Assembly: GCF_003173575.1 (NCBI RefSeq)
Contig: NZ_QGNY01000002.1
Location: 762,866-826,865, forward strand
DNA from: Pedobacter paludis
Lineage (GTDB): Bacteria; Bacteroidota; Bacteroidia; Sphingobacteriales; Sphingobacteriaceae
Reading direction: 5' to 3'
Length of the DNA stretch: 64,000 nt
Shown here: in pieces, positions 25,555 through 35,056 of the stretch
Layout of the letters: the number at the start of each line of letters is the position of its first letter
Numbering within the stretch: position 1 is the stretch's first letter
Made by a program: the position numbers and the translations under genes
The notes under the pieces: model-generated
Told to the model about the DNA's origin: nothing
The model's database searches: none
What the model saw: only the letters and a program-made list of their open reading frames with translations

Positions 25555-26094
25555 ATGGAAATTGAGCAAACGGGGTTAAAGGATTGTATCATAATCAAGC
25601 CTAGAGTTTTTGAAGATCCAAGAGGGTATTTTTTCGAAAGCTTTAACTTAAATACTTTTGAAGAAAAGACTGGGCAATCAGGAAGATTTGTTCAAGACAA
25701 TCAATCTTTTTCATCATACGGTGTAATTAGAGGATTGCATGCACAAAGTGGAGAATTTGCACAGGCAAAATTGGTGCGTGTTTTAAAGGGCGAGGTTTTA
25801 GATGTTGCAGTAGATATTCGTCCAGATTCTCCAACTTATGGAAAACACATTTCTGTTAAGTTGAGCGCCGAAAATAAACTTCAGCTTTATGTGCCGAGAG
25901 GATTTTTACATGGCTTCTCTGTTTTAAGTGAAACTGCAGAGTTTTTCTATAAATGTGATAACTTTTATAACAAGTCATCAGAAGTTGGCGTAATGTATAA
26001 TGACCAAAATTTAAATATAGATTGGTTAATTCCCGCAGGTAAAGAGGCTATTTCTGACAAAGATTTAATCTTAAATTCTTTTTCTTCACTGTAA
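25555..26094 (+). CDS. rmlC: dTDP-4-dehydrorhamnose 3,5-epimerase
   Basis: RmlC epimerises the 4-keto sugar at C3 and C5. The 179-residue cupin shows GVIRGLHAQ (catalytic His near residue 63), LVRVLKGEVLDVAVDIR, YVPRGFLHGF and the conserved FFYKCDNFYN. It starts 2 bases after rmlB ends and its stop shares a base with the rmlD start. Confidence 0.96.
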   Translation: MEIEQTGLKDCIIIKPRVFEDPRGYFFESFNLNTFEEKTGQSGRFVQDNQSFSSYGVIRGLHAQSGEFAQAKLVRVLKGEVLDVAVDIRPDSPTYGKHISVKLSAENKLQLYVPRGFLHGFSVLSETAEFFYKCDNFYNKSSEVGVMYNDQNLNIDWLIPAGKEAISDKDLILNSFSSL

Positions 26095-26954
26095 TGAGCA
26101 AAATATTAGTAATTGGCGCCGGCGGGCAATTAGGGCAATGCCTAAAAACTGTAGCAGAACGAAGAGGAATTAGTGACATTGTTTTTCCAGCCGAACAGGA
26201 AGCCAATATCTTAAATCCCGATCTTTTAAATTCCTTACTGGAAAAAGAAAAACCTGCTTTTGTAATTAACTGCGCAGCTTATACGGCTGTAGATAAAGCT
26301 GAAGATGAAGTTGAACTGGCTAAAGCCGTAAATGAAACTGGTGCAGAAAATTTGGCACATGCCTGTAAAGCAAATTCTTCAACTTTGATTCATGTATCTA
26401 CAGATTTTGTTTTCGAAGGAAATGAAGTAAAACTTTTAAAGGAAGACGATATTGCCAAACCTATAAATGTTTACGGTGTAACCAAATTAGATGGGGAAAA
26501 AGCCGTTGAAGCCATTTTGCCAGAACATGTTATTATCCGTACTAGCTGGCTTTATTCTGAATATGCCAATAACTTTGTAAAAACAATGTTGAAGCTGGGT
26601 GCAGAACGAGATGAATTGAATATTATCGCTGATCAAGTCGGTACGCCAACTTATGCCATCGATTTGGCAAATGCTATATTTGATATTATTGCTTCTGACA
26701 ATAAAGCTTACGGCGTTTATCACTACAGCAATGAGGGCGTAACTTCGTGGTTCGATTTTGCAAAAGCGATATTCGGAATCAGCGAAACTAATGTTAGAAC
26801 AAATCCAATTCCGGGATCTAAATATCCAACAAAAGCAACTAGACCTGCTTTTTCGGTTATGGATAAATCTAAGATTAAAGAAACCTTTAAATTAGAAATT
26901 CCATATTGGAGAGACAGCCTTGTTGAATGCATAGATAAAATAAATAAAGGTTAA
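26094..26954 (+). CDS. rmlD: dTDP-4-dehydrorhamnose reductase
   Basis: RmlD performs the final NAD(P)H-dependent reduction to dTDP-L-rhamnose. The 286-residue protein has VIGAGGQLGQ as nucleotide-binding loop, NCAAYTAVDKAED, STDFVFEG near 103, YGVTKLDGEKAV (YxxxK) near 128 and RTSWLYSEYANNF. It overlaps rmlC by one base. A 125-base gap separates it from rmlA. Confidence 0.95.
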   Translation: MSKILVIGAGGQLGQCLKTVAERRGISDIVFPAEQEANILNPDLLNSLLEKEKPAFVINCAAYTAVDKAEDEVELAKAVNETGAENLAHACKANSSTLIHVSTDFVFEGNEVKLLKEDDIAKPINVYGVTKLDGEKAVEAILPEHVIIRTSWLYSEYANNFVKTMLKLGAERDELNIIADQVGTPTYAIDLANAIFDIIASDNKAYGVYHYSNEGVTSWFDFAKAIFGISETNVRTNPIPGSKYPTKATRPAFSVMDKSKIKETFKLEIPYWRDSLVECIDKINKG

Positions 26955-27079
26955 TCGTTTAAATCGTTCAAGCTGGTTAATTGATTAAGAATCATCAACA
27001 GTAGAAATAATATAACAAAGGTTAATAGAATTGAATTTTATCATGATCGATTTTGCAATTAACCAAATAACATAAAGAA

Positions 27080-27940
<861 letters not shown>

Positions 27941-27941
27941 T

Positions 27942-27974
27942 AAAAAAGGGGAAGCTTAAAGCTTCCCTTTTTTT
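27942..27974 (+). terminator. Terminator after rmlA
   Basis: GGGAAGC and GCTTCCC pair around TTAAA, flanked by six A residues on the left and seven T residues on the right; it could work in both directions. Confidence 0.85.
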
Positions 27975-27990
27975 ATTATTTCTAGTTTCA

Positions 27991-28030
27991 AAGGTCTTTC
28001 CGTTCCGCTTAGCTCCAGTCGAGATGACGG
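27991..28030. repeat. Right half of the dispersed palindromic element
   Basis: TTCCGCTTAGCTCCAGTCGA and the following GATGACGG match the right end of the 5557-5674 element almost exactly (TTTCGCTAAGCTCCAGTCGA there). The left half is missing. Confidence 0.55.
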
Positions 28031-28098
28031 TTTGTGGAGCTCAACTGTTGTGATAGCGATTGAGGTGCAAGGATTCTACTCGAGAAATCCAAATTAAT

Positions 28099-28193
28099 AT
28101 CGTCCTTTCGACCGAAGTGGAGAAATCTATAAAGAGGGATTTTTTTTAGGTTCAAGGATCTCTCCTTTGCGCTACGCTTTACTCGACATGATT
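28099..28193. repeat. Second full copy of the dispersed palindromic element, 95 bp
   Basis: It has the same order of parts as the element at 5557: ATCGTCCTTTCGA, GGAGAAATCT, GGATCTCTC, CGCTACGCTTTACTCGA and CATGATT. It is shorter in the middle. It directly borders the long palindrome at 28194. Confidence 0.6.
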
Positions 28194-28255
28194 AACGAAT
28201 TACTCATCGGATGAATTTTACACAACACCCATATTCATCCGATGAGTAATTCGTT
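28194..28255. repeat. Perfect 23-bp-arm palindrome at the left end of the tandem array
   Basis: Bases 28194-28216 and 28233-28255 are exact inverted copies with a 16-base loop. The arms contain CATCGGATGAAT and ATTCATCCGATG. Its inner part is the first stem of repeat unit 1; in units 2 and 3 only the inner 11-12 bp of the left arm are kept. Confidence 0.9.
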
Positions 28256-28594
28256 TCGCAACGCTTTAGTCGACATGATGAAATAACGATCATTGGATGG
28301 ACTTTGCCCAGCACATATTCATTCAATGCCTTAACATCGGATGAATTTTACACAACGCCCATATTCATCCGATGAGTAATTCGTTTCGCAGGGCTTTAGT
28401 CGACATTACGAAATAACAATTATTGGATGAACTTTGCCCAGAACATATTCATTCAAATGCATTAATATCGGATGAATTTTACACAACGGCCATATTCATC
28501 CGATGAGTAATTCGTTTCGCAGCGCTTTAGTCGACATGACGAATACAATCATTGGATGAGCTTTGCCCAGCACATATTCATTCAATACATTAAC
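28205..28594. repeat. Three tandem ~130-bp repeats, each with two inverted repeats
   Basis: Units begin at 28205, 28335 and 28466 and are about 130 bp long with only scattered differences. Each holds a stem CATCGGATGAAT/ATTCATCCGATG (the left arm of unit 3 begins TATCGG) and a second weaker stem such as CATTGGATG/CATTCAATG (28291-28328 in unit 1). The two stems look like diverged versions of each other. Between them lies a word TTTCGCAACGCTTTAGTCGA (unit 1) like the right end of the dispersed element. No reading frame is evident. The array ends about 60 bases before the dehydrogenase gene. Confidence 0.88.
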
Positions 28595-28653
28595 TATCTT
28601 AAATGCAATCATAAGCATATGATTTTATTTATCTTTAGCCGTTATTAAGTTGA

Positions 28654-29937
28654 ATGGATAAGAATAAGCAAATAGCAATAATTGGGTTAGGTTACGTAGG
28701 ACTACCACTTGCGATAGAATTTGCAAAAAAATATAAAGTTGTTGGCTTTGATACTGATGATGCAAGAATTATTTCTCTAAAAAGCATTACTGACCATACT
28801 CGAGAAGCTAATTTAGAAGATTTGAGATTAGTAACAAGCTATACAGCTGAGGATTACGGGCTTGAACTTAGCTCAAATTTACCAGATATCAGCACCTGCA
28901 ATACTTATATTGTTACCGTTCCAACACCCATTGATCATTTAAAACGCCCCGATTTAGAGCCTCTCTTGAATGCATCTAAGATGATCGGAATTTTGCTTAA
29001 AAAAGGTGACATCGTTATTTATGAATCCACCGTCTACCCTGGGTGTACAGAAGAAGATTGTGTTCCAGTATTGGAAAAAATTTCTGGATTAAAGTATAAC
29101 GAAGATTTCTTTTGTGGCTATTCTCCCGAAAGGATTAATCCAGGAGATAAAGTTAATACTCTAGCTAAAATTAAAAAGGTAACATCTGGTTCAACACCCG
29201 AAATTGCCCTTCAAATCAATGATCTTTATTCTTCTATCATTACTGCAGGGACCCATTTGGCTCCAAGTATAAAAGTTGCGGAAGCATCGAAAGCTATAGA
29301 AAATGCGCAACGAGATGTAAACATATCTTTTGTAAATGAGCTTGCGCTTATTTTTGATCGAATGCATATCGATACTTCAGATGTTTTAGCTGCTGCCTCT
29401 ACAAAATGGAATTTTCTTAATTATAAACCTGGATTGGTTGGAGGACACTGCATTGGCGTAGATCCCTACTATCTGGCGCATAAATCAGAATCTTTGGGCT
29501 ACAAACCAGAGGTCATTCTATCCGGTAGGAGGGTAAATGATAATATGGGCATGTTTGTAGCGAACAAAGTAATCAAAATGATGGTGGCCAAAGATAAAAC
29601 CATTAAAGGCGCTAAAGTGCTCATTTTGGGCTTTGCATTTAAGGAAAACTGCCCAGATGTGAGGAATACCAGAGTAGTTGATATTTATAAGGAATTGAAA
29701 TCTTTTAGTATCGAGGTTGATGTCTGTGATCCTTGGGCCAATGCAGAGGAAGTGAAACAAGAATATCATATTGATCTAATTACCCAGCCAGAATCTAAAA
29801 TTTATGATGCCATTATACTTGCTGTTGCTCATAAACAATTTTTAGAATTGAATTTTGCTGCGTTAAAAGAGAAGGGTGCAATCATTTTCGATACCAAGTC
29901 TTTCATTGATAGAAATTTTGCAGATGCCAGGTTATAA
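28654..29937 (+). CDS. Nucleotide sugar dehydrogenase (WbpO/TviB-like UDP-N-acetylhexosamine 6-dehydrogenase)
   Basis: The 427-residue protein has the UDP-sugar dehydrogenase layout: an N-terminal NAD domain with IIGLGYVGLPLAIEF, a central helix domain and a C-terminal UDP-binding domain. The catalytic Cys is in GGHCIGVDPYYL near residue 270, and the Lys in the block before it (IKVAEASKAIENAQRDVNI) is typical of the WbpO/TviB/WecC branch. That branch oxidises UDP-GlcNAc or UDP-GalNAc to the uronic acid. A TATCTTTA box at 28630-28637 is a weak promoter candidate. This is the first gene after the repeat array. Confidence 0.88.
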   Translation: MDKNKQIAIIGLGYVGLPLAIEFAKKYKVVGFDTDDARIISLKSITDHTREANLEDLRLVTSYTAEDYGLELSSNLPDISTCNTYIVTVPTPIDHLKRPDLEPLLNASKMIGILLKKGDIVIYESTVYPGCTEEDCVPVLEKISGLKYNEDFFCGYSPERINPGDKVNTLAKIKKVTSGSTPEIALQINDLYSSIITAGTHLAPSIKVAEASKAIENAQRDVNISFVNELALIFDRMHIDTSDVLAAASTKWNFLNYKPGLVGGHCIGVDPYYLAHKSESLGYKPEVILSGRRVNDNMGMFVANKVIKMMVAKDKTIKGAKVLILGFAFKENCPDVRNTRVVDIYKELKSFSIEVDVCDPWANAEEVKQEYHIDLITQPESKIYDAIILAVAHKQFLELNFAALKEKGAIIFDTKSFIDRNFADARL

Positions 29938-29998
29938 TTTTTTCATTCCTGATGGGAGTAATTTTAAGTAAGTTAATCAATTGTTAACACATGACAGT

Positions 29999-30029
29999 TT
30001 CGTTACATTTAAATTATTGTGTATGTTTG
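29999..30029 (+). promoter_or_regulatory. Promoter before gmd
   Basis: TTCG (29999-30002), 19 bases and TATGTTTG (30022-30029) lie 28 bases before the gmd start. The boxes equal those of the promoter at 23615-23645. Confidence 0.6.
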
Positions 30030-30057
30030 CAAGCTTAAAAATCTATGAATTGTTAAT

Positions 30058-31209
30058 ATGAAGGTTGCCTTAATAACAGGAGTTACAGGTCAGGACGGAG
30101 CTTATTTAGCTGAGTTTTTATTGAAAAAAGGATATTTGGTACATGGTATTAAAAGAAGATCCTCTTTGTTTAATACCGATAGAATAGATCACCTGTATCA
30201 GGACCAACATGAAAATGATGTGCATTTTAAATTGCATTATGGAGATTTAACAGATTCAACAAACCTTATTCGCATTATTCAAGAAACCCAACCCGATGAG
30301 ATTTACAATTTAGGTGCAATGAGCCATGTGATGGTGTCCTTTGATTCTCCCGAATATGTGGCAAATGTAGATGGAATTGGTACACTTCGAATTTTAGAAG
30401 CGGTACGCATTTTAGGACTGGAGAAAAAAACTAGAATTTATCAGGCTTCTACTTCAGAATTATACGGGGGGATGCCCGAAAATAAAAACGAAAAGGGTTT
30501 CTATGATGAAAACTCCCCTTTTTACCCCCGGTCACCTTATGGGGTAGCTAAAATATATGGCTTTTGGATTACCAAAAATTACCGTGAAGCCTATAATATG
30601 TTTGCTTGTAATGGAATCCTTTTTAATCACGAGAGTCCATTAAGAGGAGAAACCTTCGTAACCAGAAAAATTACACGAGCTACCGCTAAAATAGCTTTAG
30701 GTCTTCAGGGCTGTTTATATCTTGGTAATTTATCTGCTCAACGTGACTGGGGTCATGCTAAGGACTATATTGAGGCAATGTGGCTAATCCTTCAGCAAGA
30801 AAAGCCAGAGGATTTTGTGATCGCTACAGGCATTACCACTACTGTTCGTGATTTTGTTCGGATGAGTTTTGCAGAACTTGGCATAGAAGTTGAGTTTAGC
30901 GGCAAGGATGAAAATGAGAAAGGTGTGATTATCGATATTGATGAAGAGAAAGTAAGGGCATTGGGCTTAAATACTGAAAACCTGAAATTTGGACAAACAG
31001 TGGTTAAGGTTGATCCTAAGTATTTTAGACCAACAGAGGTGGACTTGCTTTTGGGCGATCCTACAAAATCAAAAACTCAATTGGGTTGGGAGCCAAAATA
31101 TGATTTACCAGCCCTGGTAAAGGATATGGTGATATCAGATCTTCATTTGATGAAAAAAGATGAATATTTAAAACAGGGTGGTTTTAGAACATTAAACTAT
31201 TTTGAATAG
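30058..31209 (+). CDS. gmd: GDP-mannose 4,6-dehydratase
   Basis: Gmd converts GDP-mannose to GDP-4-keto-6-deoxymannose, the precursor of GDP-fucose, GDP-rhamnose or GDP-perosamine. The 383-residue length is standard. [20 protein letters not shown] is the NADP-binding start. QASTSELYG near 130-138, [14 protein letters not shown] (YxxxK) near 160, and [14 protein letters not shown] near 225 complete the signature. No GDP-fucose synthase or GDP-perosamine aminotransferase is in the window, so the final sugar must be completed by a gene elsewhere. Confidence 0.96.
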   Translation: MKVALITGVTGQDGAYLAEFLLKKGYLVHGIKRRSSLFNTDRIDHLYQDQHENDVHFKLHYGDLTDSTNLIRIIQETQPDEIYNLGAMSHVMVSFDSPEYVANVDGIGTLRILEAVRILGLEKKTRIYQASTSELYGGMPENKNEKGFYDENSPFYPRSPYGVAKIYGFWITKNYREAYNMFACNGILFNHESPLRGETFVTRKITRATAKIALGLQGCLYLGNLSAQRDWGHAKDYIEAMWLILQQEKPEDFVIATGITTTVRDFVRMSFAELGIEVEFSGKDENEKGVIIDIDEEKVRALGLNTENLKFGQTVVKVDPKYFRPTEVDLLLGDPTKSKTQLGWEPKYDLPALVKDMVISDLHLMKKDEYLKQGGFRTLNYFE

Positions 31210-31348
31210 GTTCTTGAGTATAAGTACATCTTGAATTTATTATTGATTAAACAAAAGATTGAATAATACTGAAACGATATAGCTCATTAATGCTATTTTA
31301 CTAATGTTTTGCACTAATTAATAACAATGCCGATTACATCGGAGACCT

Positions 31349-33814
31349 ATGAAACAAAGAATAAACATATTAATATCCTTCATCTTTCTATCGCTTGTTA
31401 TCAGTTTTACGGCTGTAGCACAGAATTATTCTAACGTTAAGGTAGATGAATTATCTGACGCACAGATTTTGCAAATGATTCAAAAGGCGGAATCTGTGGG
31501 TTATAATGATGCTCAGCTTGAACAAATGGCCGCCGCCCAAGGGATGAAGGGTGATGAAATTCAGAAGCTTAGACTAAGAATTGAAAAAGTTCGTAAACAG
31601 GGTACTGCAGTAAAGCCTGATGATAAACCTACCAATACGGGCCGCGAAATGAGCGAAACCACTGATGGCGGCAAGGTTGATAATGAGAAAAAAGTTTCGG
31701 ATGAGGAAATCGGGCCGAAGATATTTGGTTCTGAGTTATTTAGAAATGGAAATATCACATTCGAACCTAATCTTAGAATCGCAACTCCAAAAGGATATGT
31801 AATTGGTCCTGATGATAAATTATTGATCGATTTAACTGGAGATAATGAAGCCAGCTACAACCTTCAGGTAAGTGCTGATGGAATTATCAATTTACAATAT
31901 GTTGGAAGAATATCAGTTGGTGGTTTAACCATTGAGCAAGCTACATCAAAAATTGGTGCAGCCATGTCTAAGACCTATCCTTCTTTAAGATCGGGTAGAA
32001 CGAGTTTAGCGATTAATTTAGGTAATATTAGAAGCATTAAAGTAACCTTAACTGGGCAATTGGTAAAACCAGGTACTTACACTTTGTCTTCTTTATCAAC
32101 AGTTTATAATGCACTTTATGCATCTGGTGGCCCAGCACAAAATGGCTCGTTCAGAAAAATAGAGGTGATTAGGAATAATAAGGTCATCTCGACTATAGAT
32201 ATTTACAGTTTTCTTCTTAAAGGCATTCAGCAAAACAACATCAGGCTTCAGGATCAGGATGTGATTAATGTTCCTGTGTTCAACAAAAGAGTTGAAATCA
32301 CTGGAGAGGTTAAACGATCGGCCTTGTTTGAAGTTGTGAATGGAGAATCTTTAAAAGACGTGATTGATTTTGCTGGTGGTTTTACCACTCAAGCTTATAC
32401 CGCGAAAGTTAAAGCCTTCCAGAATACAGATAAAGACCGTAAAATTATTGATATTGCTTCTGCAGAGTTTTCAACCTATCAACCACAGAACGGTGATAAA
32501 TATATTGTTGAGGCCATATTGGATCGATTCCAAAATCGGGTAGAGATTTTAGGCGCTGTATTCAGACCAGGCGTATATGAGCTTGAAAAAGGTTTAACTT
32601 TAAGGGGATTAATCAATAAATCTGATGGATTAACAGAAGATGCCTTTTTAAATCGTGGTTACATCAATAGATTAAATCCAGATAATACACAATCCTTAAT
32701 TTCATTTGATGTTGCCAAAATCATTGCAGGTACAGAAACTGATATTCCCTTACTTAGAGAAGATAAAATTACCATTAGCTCTTTATTTGATTTGAGAGAT
32801 GAATACAAAGTAAGTATTCAGGGAGAAGTTAGGGCTCCGGGCACTTTTGAATATGCCGATGGAATGACCTTAGAATCGGTAATTCAGCTGGCTGGTGGGT
32901 TTAAAGAAGGTGCAACACCGAGCCGTATTGAAATCTCGCGGAGAGTAAAAAATAGCGAAGCTACCGTTGCTTCTGCCAGAACTGCTGAGCTTTTTACGGT
33001 AAGTGTAGATCAAAATTTAAAACTAGAAGGAGAACCTTTCATTTTGAAACCATTTGATATTATCTCTATCCGGAACTCTGAAGGATACACCATTCAAAAG
33101 CAAGTTAAACTGGAGGGTGAGGTTGTTTACCCCGGAACTTATACCATTACTAGAAAAGATGAAAAAATTTCTGAACTGATTCAACGTGCTGGGGGCTTAA
33201 CTTCTTCTGCTTATCCAGACGGAGCTTCCTTAAAAAGACCTGGCGCCGAGAAGGTCAATCCTAGAGATAAAAATGCGATTAACAATGGAGATGAAGAGGA
33301 TAAAAAATTCTTAAATCTTAAAAGAGCCCAGGAAGCGGGAGCCAAAGAGGCAGTTGCTGTGGAGGTGGAGCAGAAACTGATTCAAAGTGATTTAGTCGGA
33401 ATCAATCTGGTTAAGATTTTAGATAGTCCAAACTCTAAATATGATTTAATTGTAGAAGATGGCGATGTGATTCGTGTTCCTAGAACCTTGCAAACTGTCA
33501 AAGTTACTGGTGAAGTCCTTAATCCAAATAGTATCGTTTATTTGCCGGGGAAGAGCTTAAGGCAATATATAAATGGAGCTGGTGGCTTTACTTCAAATGC
33601 AAGAAAATCTGGAGTTTATGTTAAATACGCTAATGGCTCTGCAGCCGCAGTAAGCAAATTTATTTTTTTCAATAATAATCCTATAATTAAGCCAGGTGCA
33701 GAAATTTTGATTCCAAAGCGGGCCGAAAAAGAACGGTTAACTGCTCAAAGTTGGATTGGAATCGGCACCGCGGTTGCCTCTTTAGGTGCTATTATAGTAA
33801 GCCTACTTCGGTAA
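31349..33814 (+). CDS. SLBB-repeat polysaccharide export protein (Wza-like)
   Basis: The 821-residue protein starts with a signal peptide (MKQRINILISFIFLSLVISF, cleaved after AVAQ) but no lipobox Cys, unlike E. coli Wza. A Poly_export domain spans about 150-225 (YVIGPDDKLLIDLTGDN). Six SLBB repeats follow, beginning near residues 229, 316, 399, 489, 587 and 717, each with the GxVxxPGxY type motif. A terminal hydrophobic helix (WIGIGTAVASLGAIIVSLL) may anchor it. It should form the periplasmic/outer-membrane channel of the export machine. The Wzz-like gene follows 113 bases on. Confidence 0.92.
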   Translation: MKQRINILISFIFLSLVISFTAVAQNYSNVKVDELSDAQILQMIQKAESVGYNDAQLEQMAAAQGMKGDEIQKLRLRIEKVRKQGTAVKPDDKPTNTGREMSETTDGGKVDNEKKVSDEEIGPKIFGSELFRNGNITFEPNLRIATPKGYVIGPDDKLLIDLTGDNEASYNLQVSADGIINLQYVGRISVGGLTIEQATSKIGAAMSKTYPSLRSGRTSLAINLGNIRSIKVTLTGQLVKPGTYTLSSLSTVYNALYASGGPAQNGSFRKIEVIRNNKVISTIDIYSFLLKGIQQNNIRLQDQDVINVPVFNKRVEITGEVKRSALFEVVNGESLKDVIDFAGGFTTQAYTAKVKAFQNTDKDRKIIDIASAEFSTYQPQNGDKYIVEAILDRFQNRVEILGAVFRPGVYELEKGLTLRGLINKSDGLTEDAFLNRGYINRLNPDNTQSLISFDVAKIIAGTETDIPLLREDKITISSLFDLRDEYKVSIQGEVRAPGTFEYADGMTLESVIQLAGGFKEGATPSRIEISRRVKNSEATVASARTAELFTVSVDQNLKLEGEPFILKPFDIISIRNSEGYTIQKQVKLEGEVVYPGTYTITRKDEKISELIQRAGGLTSSAYPDGASLKRPGAEKVNPRDKNAINNGDEEDKKFLNLKRAQEAGAKEAVAVEVEQKLIQSDLVGINLVKILDSPNSKYDLIVEDGDVIRVPRTLQTVKVTGEVLNPNSIVYLPGKSLRQYINGAGGFTSNARKSGVYVKYANGSAAAVSKFIFFNNNPIIKPGAEILIPKRAEKERLTAQSWIGIGTAVASLGAIIVSLLR

Positions 33815-33927
33815 TGAATTATTTAAAAAGATGTATTTTCAATAAATACAATCGATTAGCAAAGAGGTTATATTGTTATTAATTCAATTTCTTATAACTT
33901 AAAGTATTATTATAATGATTTTTATAA

Positions 33928-35055
33928 ATGATTAATCAAAAAATGGTAAATGAAGAGCATCTTATCATTGAAAATGAAACTGGTGAAATTTCTTTAAAGG
34001 AGCTTGCGAAAAGCACTCGCATGGGTTTTGCTTATATCAAATCAAAGTGGCTCATAGTAATTGTTTTTATATTCATTGGTGCAGTTTTAGGTTTTACCTA
34101 TGCACTTAGTAAAAAGCCAATGTTTACAGCAACAACAACCTTTGTAATGGAGTCCAACGAAAGTTCAAGTGGATTGGCTCAATATGCTGGCTTAGCTTCT
34201 ATGGCAGGATTAGATTTTGGAGGTAATGGAAGTGGCGGTATATTTCAAGCGGATAATATTATCGATTTATACAAATCCAGAACAATGATTGAAAAAGCAT
34301 TGCTTAGTTCTGTTAAGGGGAAAAGTGATAGGTTGCTAATTGATTTATATCTCGAAATTAATGGCATTAAGTCAAATTGGATAGATAGTCTAAAACAAAA
34401 CGATAATAAGATACCAAGAAAAGAATATACTACACTAGATGATTCAACTAATGACAGGTATTTTTCACGTACACAGGATAGTGTCCTTGGAAAAGCCGTA
34501 GCAGATATTAATCGGAAATACCTTATCGTAGCCAAGCCCGATAAAAAGCTTAGTAAAATACAAGTTGATGTACAAGCATCAGATGAAGCATTTGCCAAGA
34601 TGCTAAATGATGCACTTGTGAAAAATGTAAATGATTTTTATATACAAACTAAAACGAAAAAATCTTTGCAAAATGTTAAGATTTTGCAAAAGAAAACTGA
34701 TTCAGTTCGAGCCGTTATGAATGGAGCTATATACAGTGCTGTCGCGGTATCGGACGCTACGCCTAACTTAAATCCAACTAGGGAAGTGCAAAGGCTTGTG
34801 CCCGTTCAAAAAGCACAATTTTCAGCTGAAACAAGTAAAGCAATCTTAAGCTCGTTAGTGCAAAATCTCGAAATGGCGAAAATGTCATTATTAAGTGAGA
34901 CCCCACTTATACAAGTTGTTGATTCCCCAATACTACCTCTAGATGTGGACAAAACCAATAGAACTAAACTTGCAGTTATTGGGGGATTATTAGCTTTGGT
35001 TTTATGTGTGGTCATGTTACTAACAAATAAATTCATAAAAGGATTAATGGCATAA
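33928..35055 (+). CDS. Wzz-like polysaccharide chain-length/co-polymerase protein
   Basis: The 375-residue protein has two membrane helices, near 40-60 (WLIVIVFIFIGAVLGFTYAL) and 346-368 (LAVIGGLLALVLCVVMLL), enclosing a periplasmic part with coiled-coil potential. MFTATTTFVMES follows TM1 and IQVVDSPILPLDVDKTNR precedes TM2, both Wzz marks. There is no cytoplasmic tyrosine kinase domain and none is encoded nearby, so it is the O-antigen type rather than the Wzc type. An N-terminal 35-residue acidic cytoplasmic segment is present. The next gene starts after a 1-base gap. Confidence 0.88.
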   Translation: MINQKMVNEEHLIIENETGEISLKELAKSTRMGFAYIKSKWLIVIVFIFIGAVLGFTYALSKKPMFTATTTFVMESNESSSGLAQYAGLASMAGLDFGGNGSGGIFQADNIIDLYKSRTMIEKALLSSVKGKSDRLLIDLYLEINGIKSNWIDSLKQNDNKIPRKEYTTLDDSTNDRYFSRTQDSVLGKAVADINRKYLIVAKPDKKLSKIQVDVQASDEAFAKMLNDALVKNVNDFYIQTKTKKSLQNVKILQKKTDSVRAVMNGAIYSAVAVSDATPNLNPTREVQRLVPVQKAQFSAETSKAILSSLVQNLEMAKMSLLSETPLIQVVDSPILPLDVDKTNRTKLAVIGGLLALVLCVVMLLTNKFIKGLMA

Positions 35056-35056
35056 T

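Noticed and set aside
28205..28594. The regularly spaced repeats as a CRISPR array
   Set aside because: The whole 130-bp unit is repeated, so there are no unique spacers, and no cas genes are in the window.
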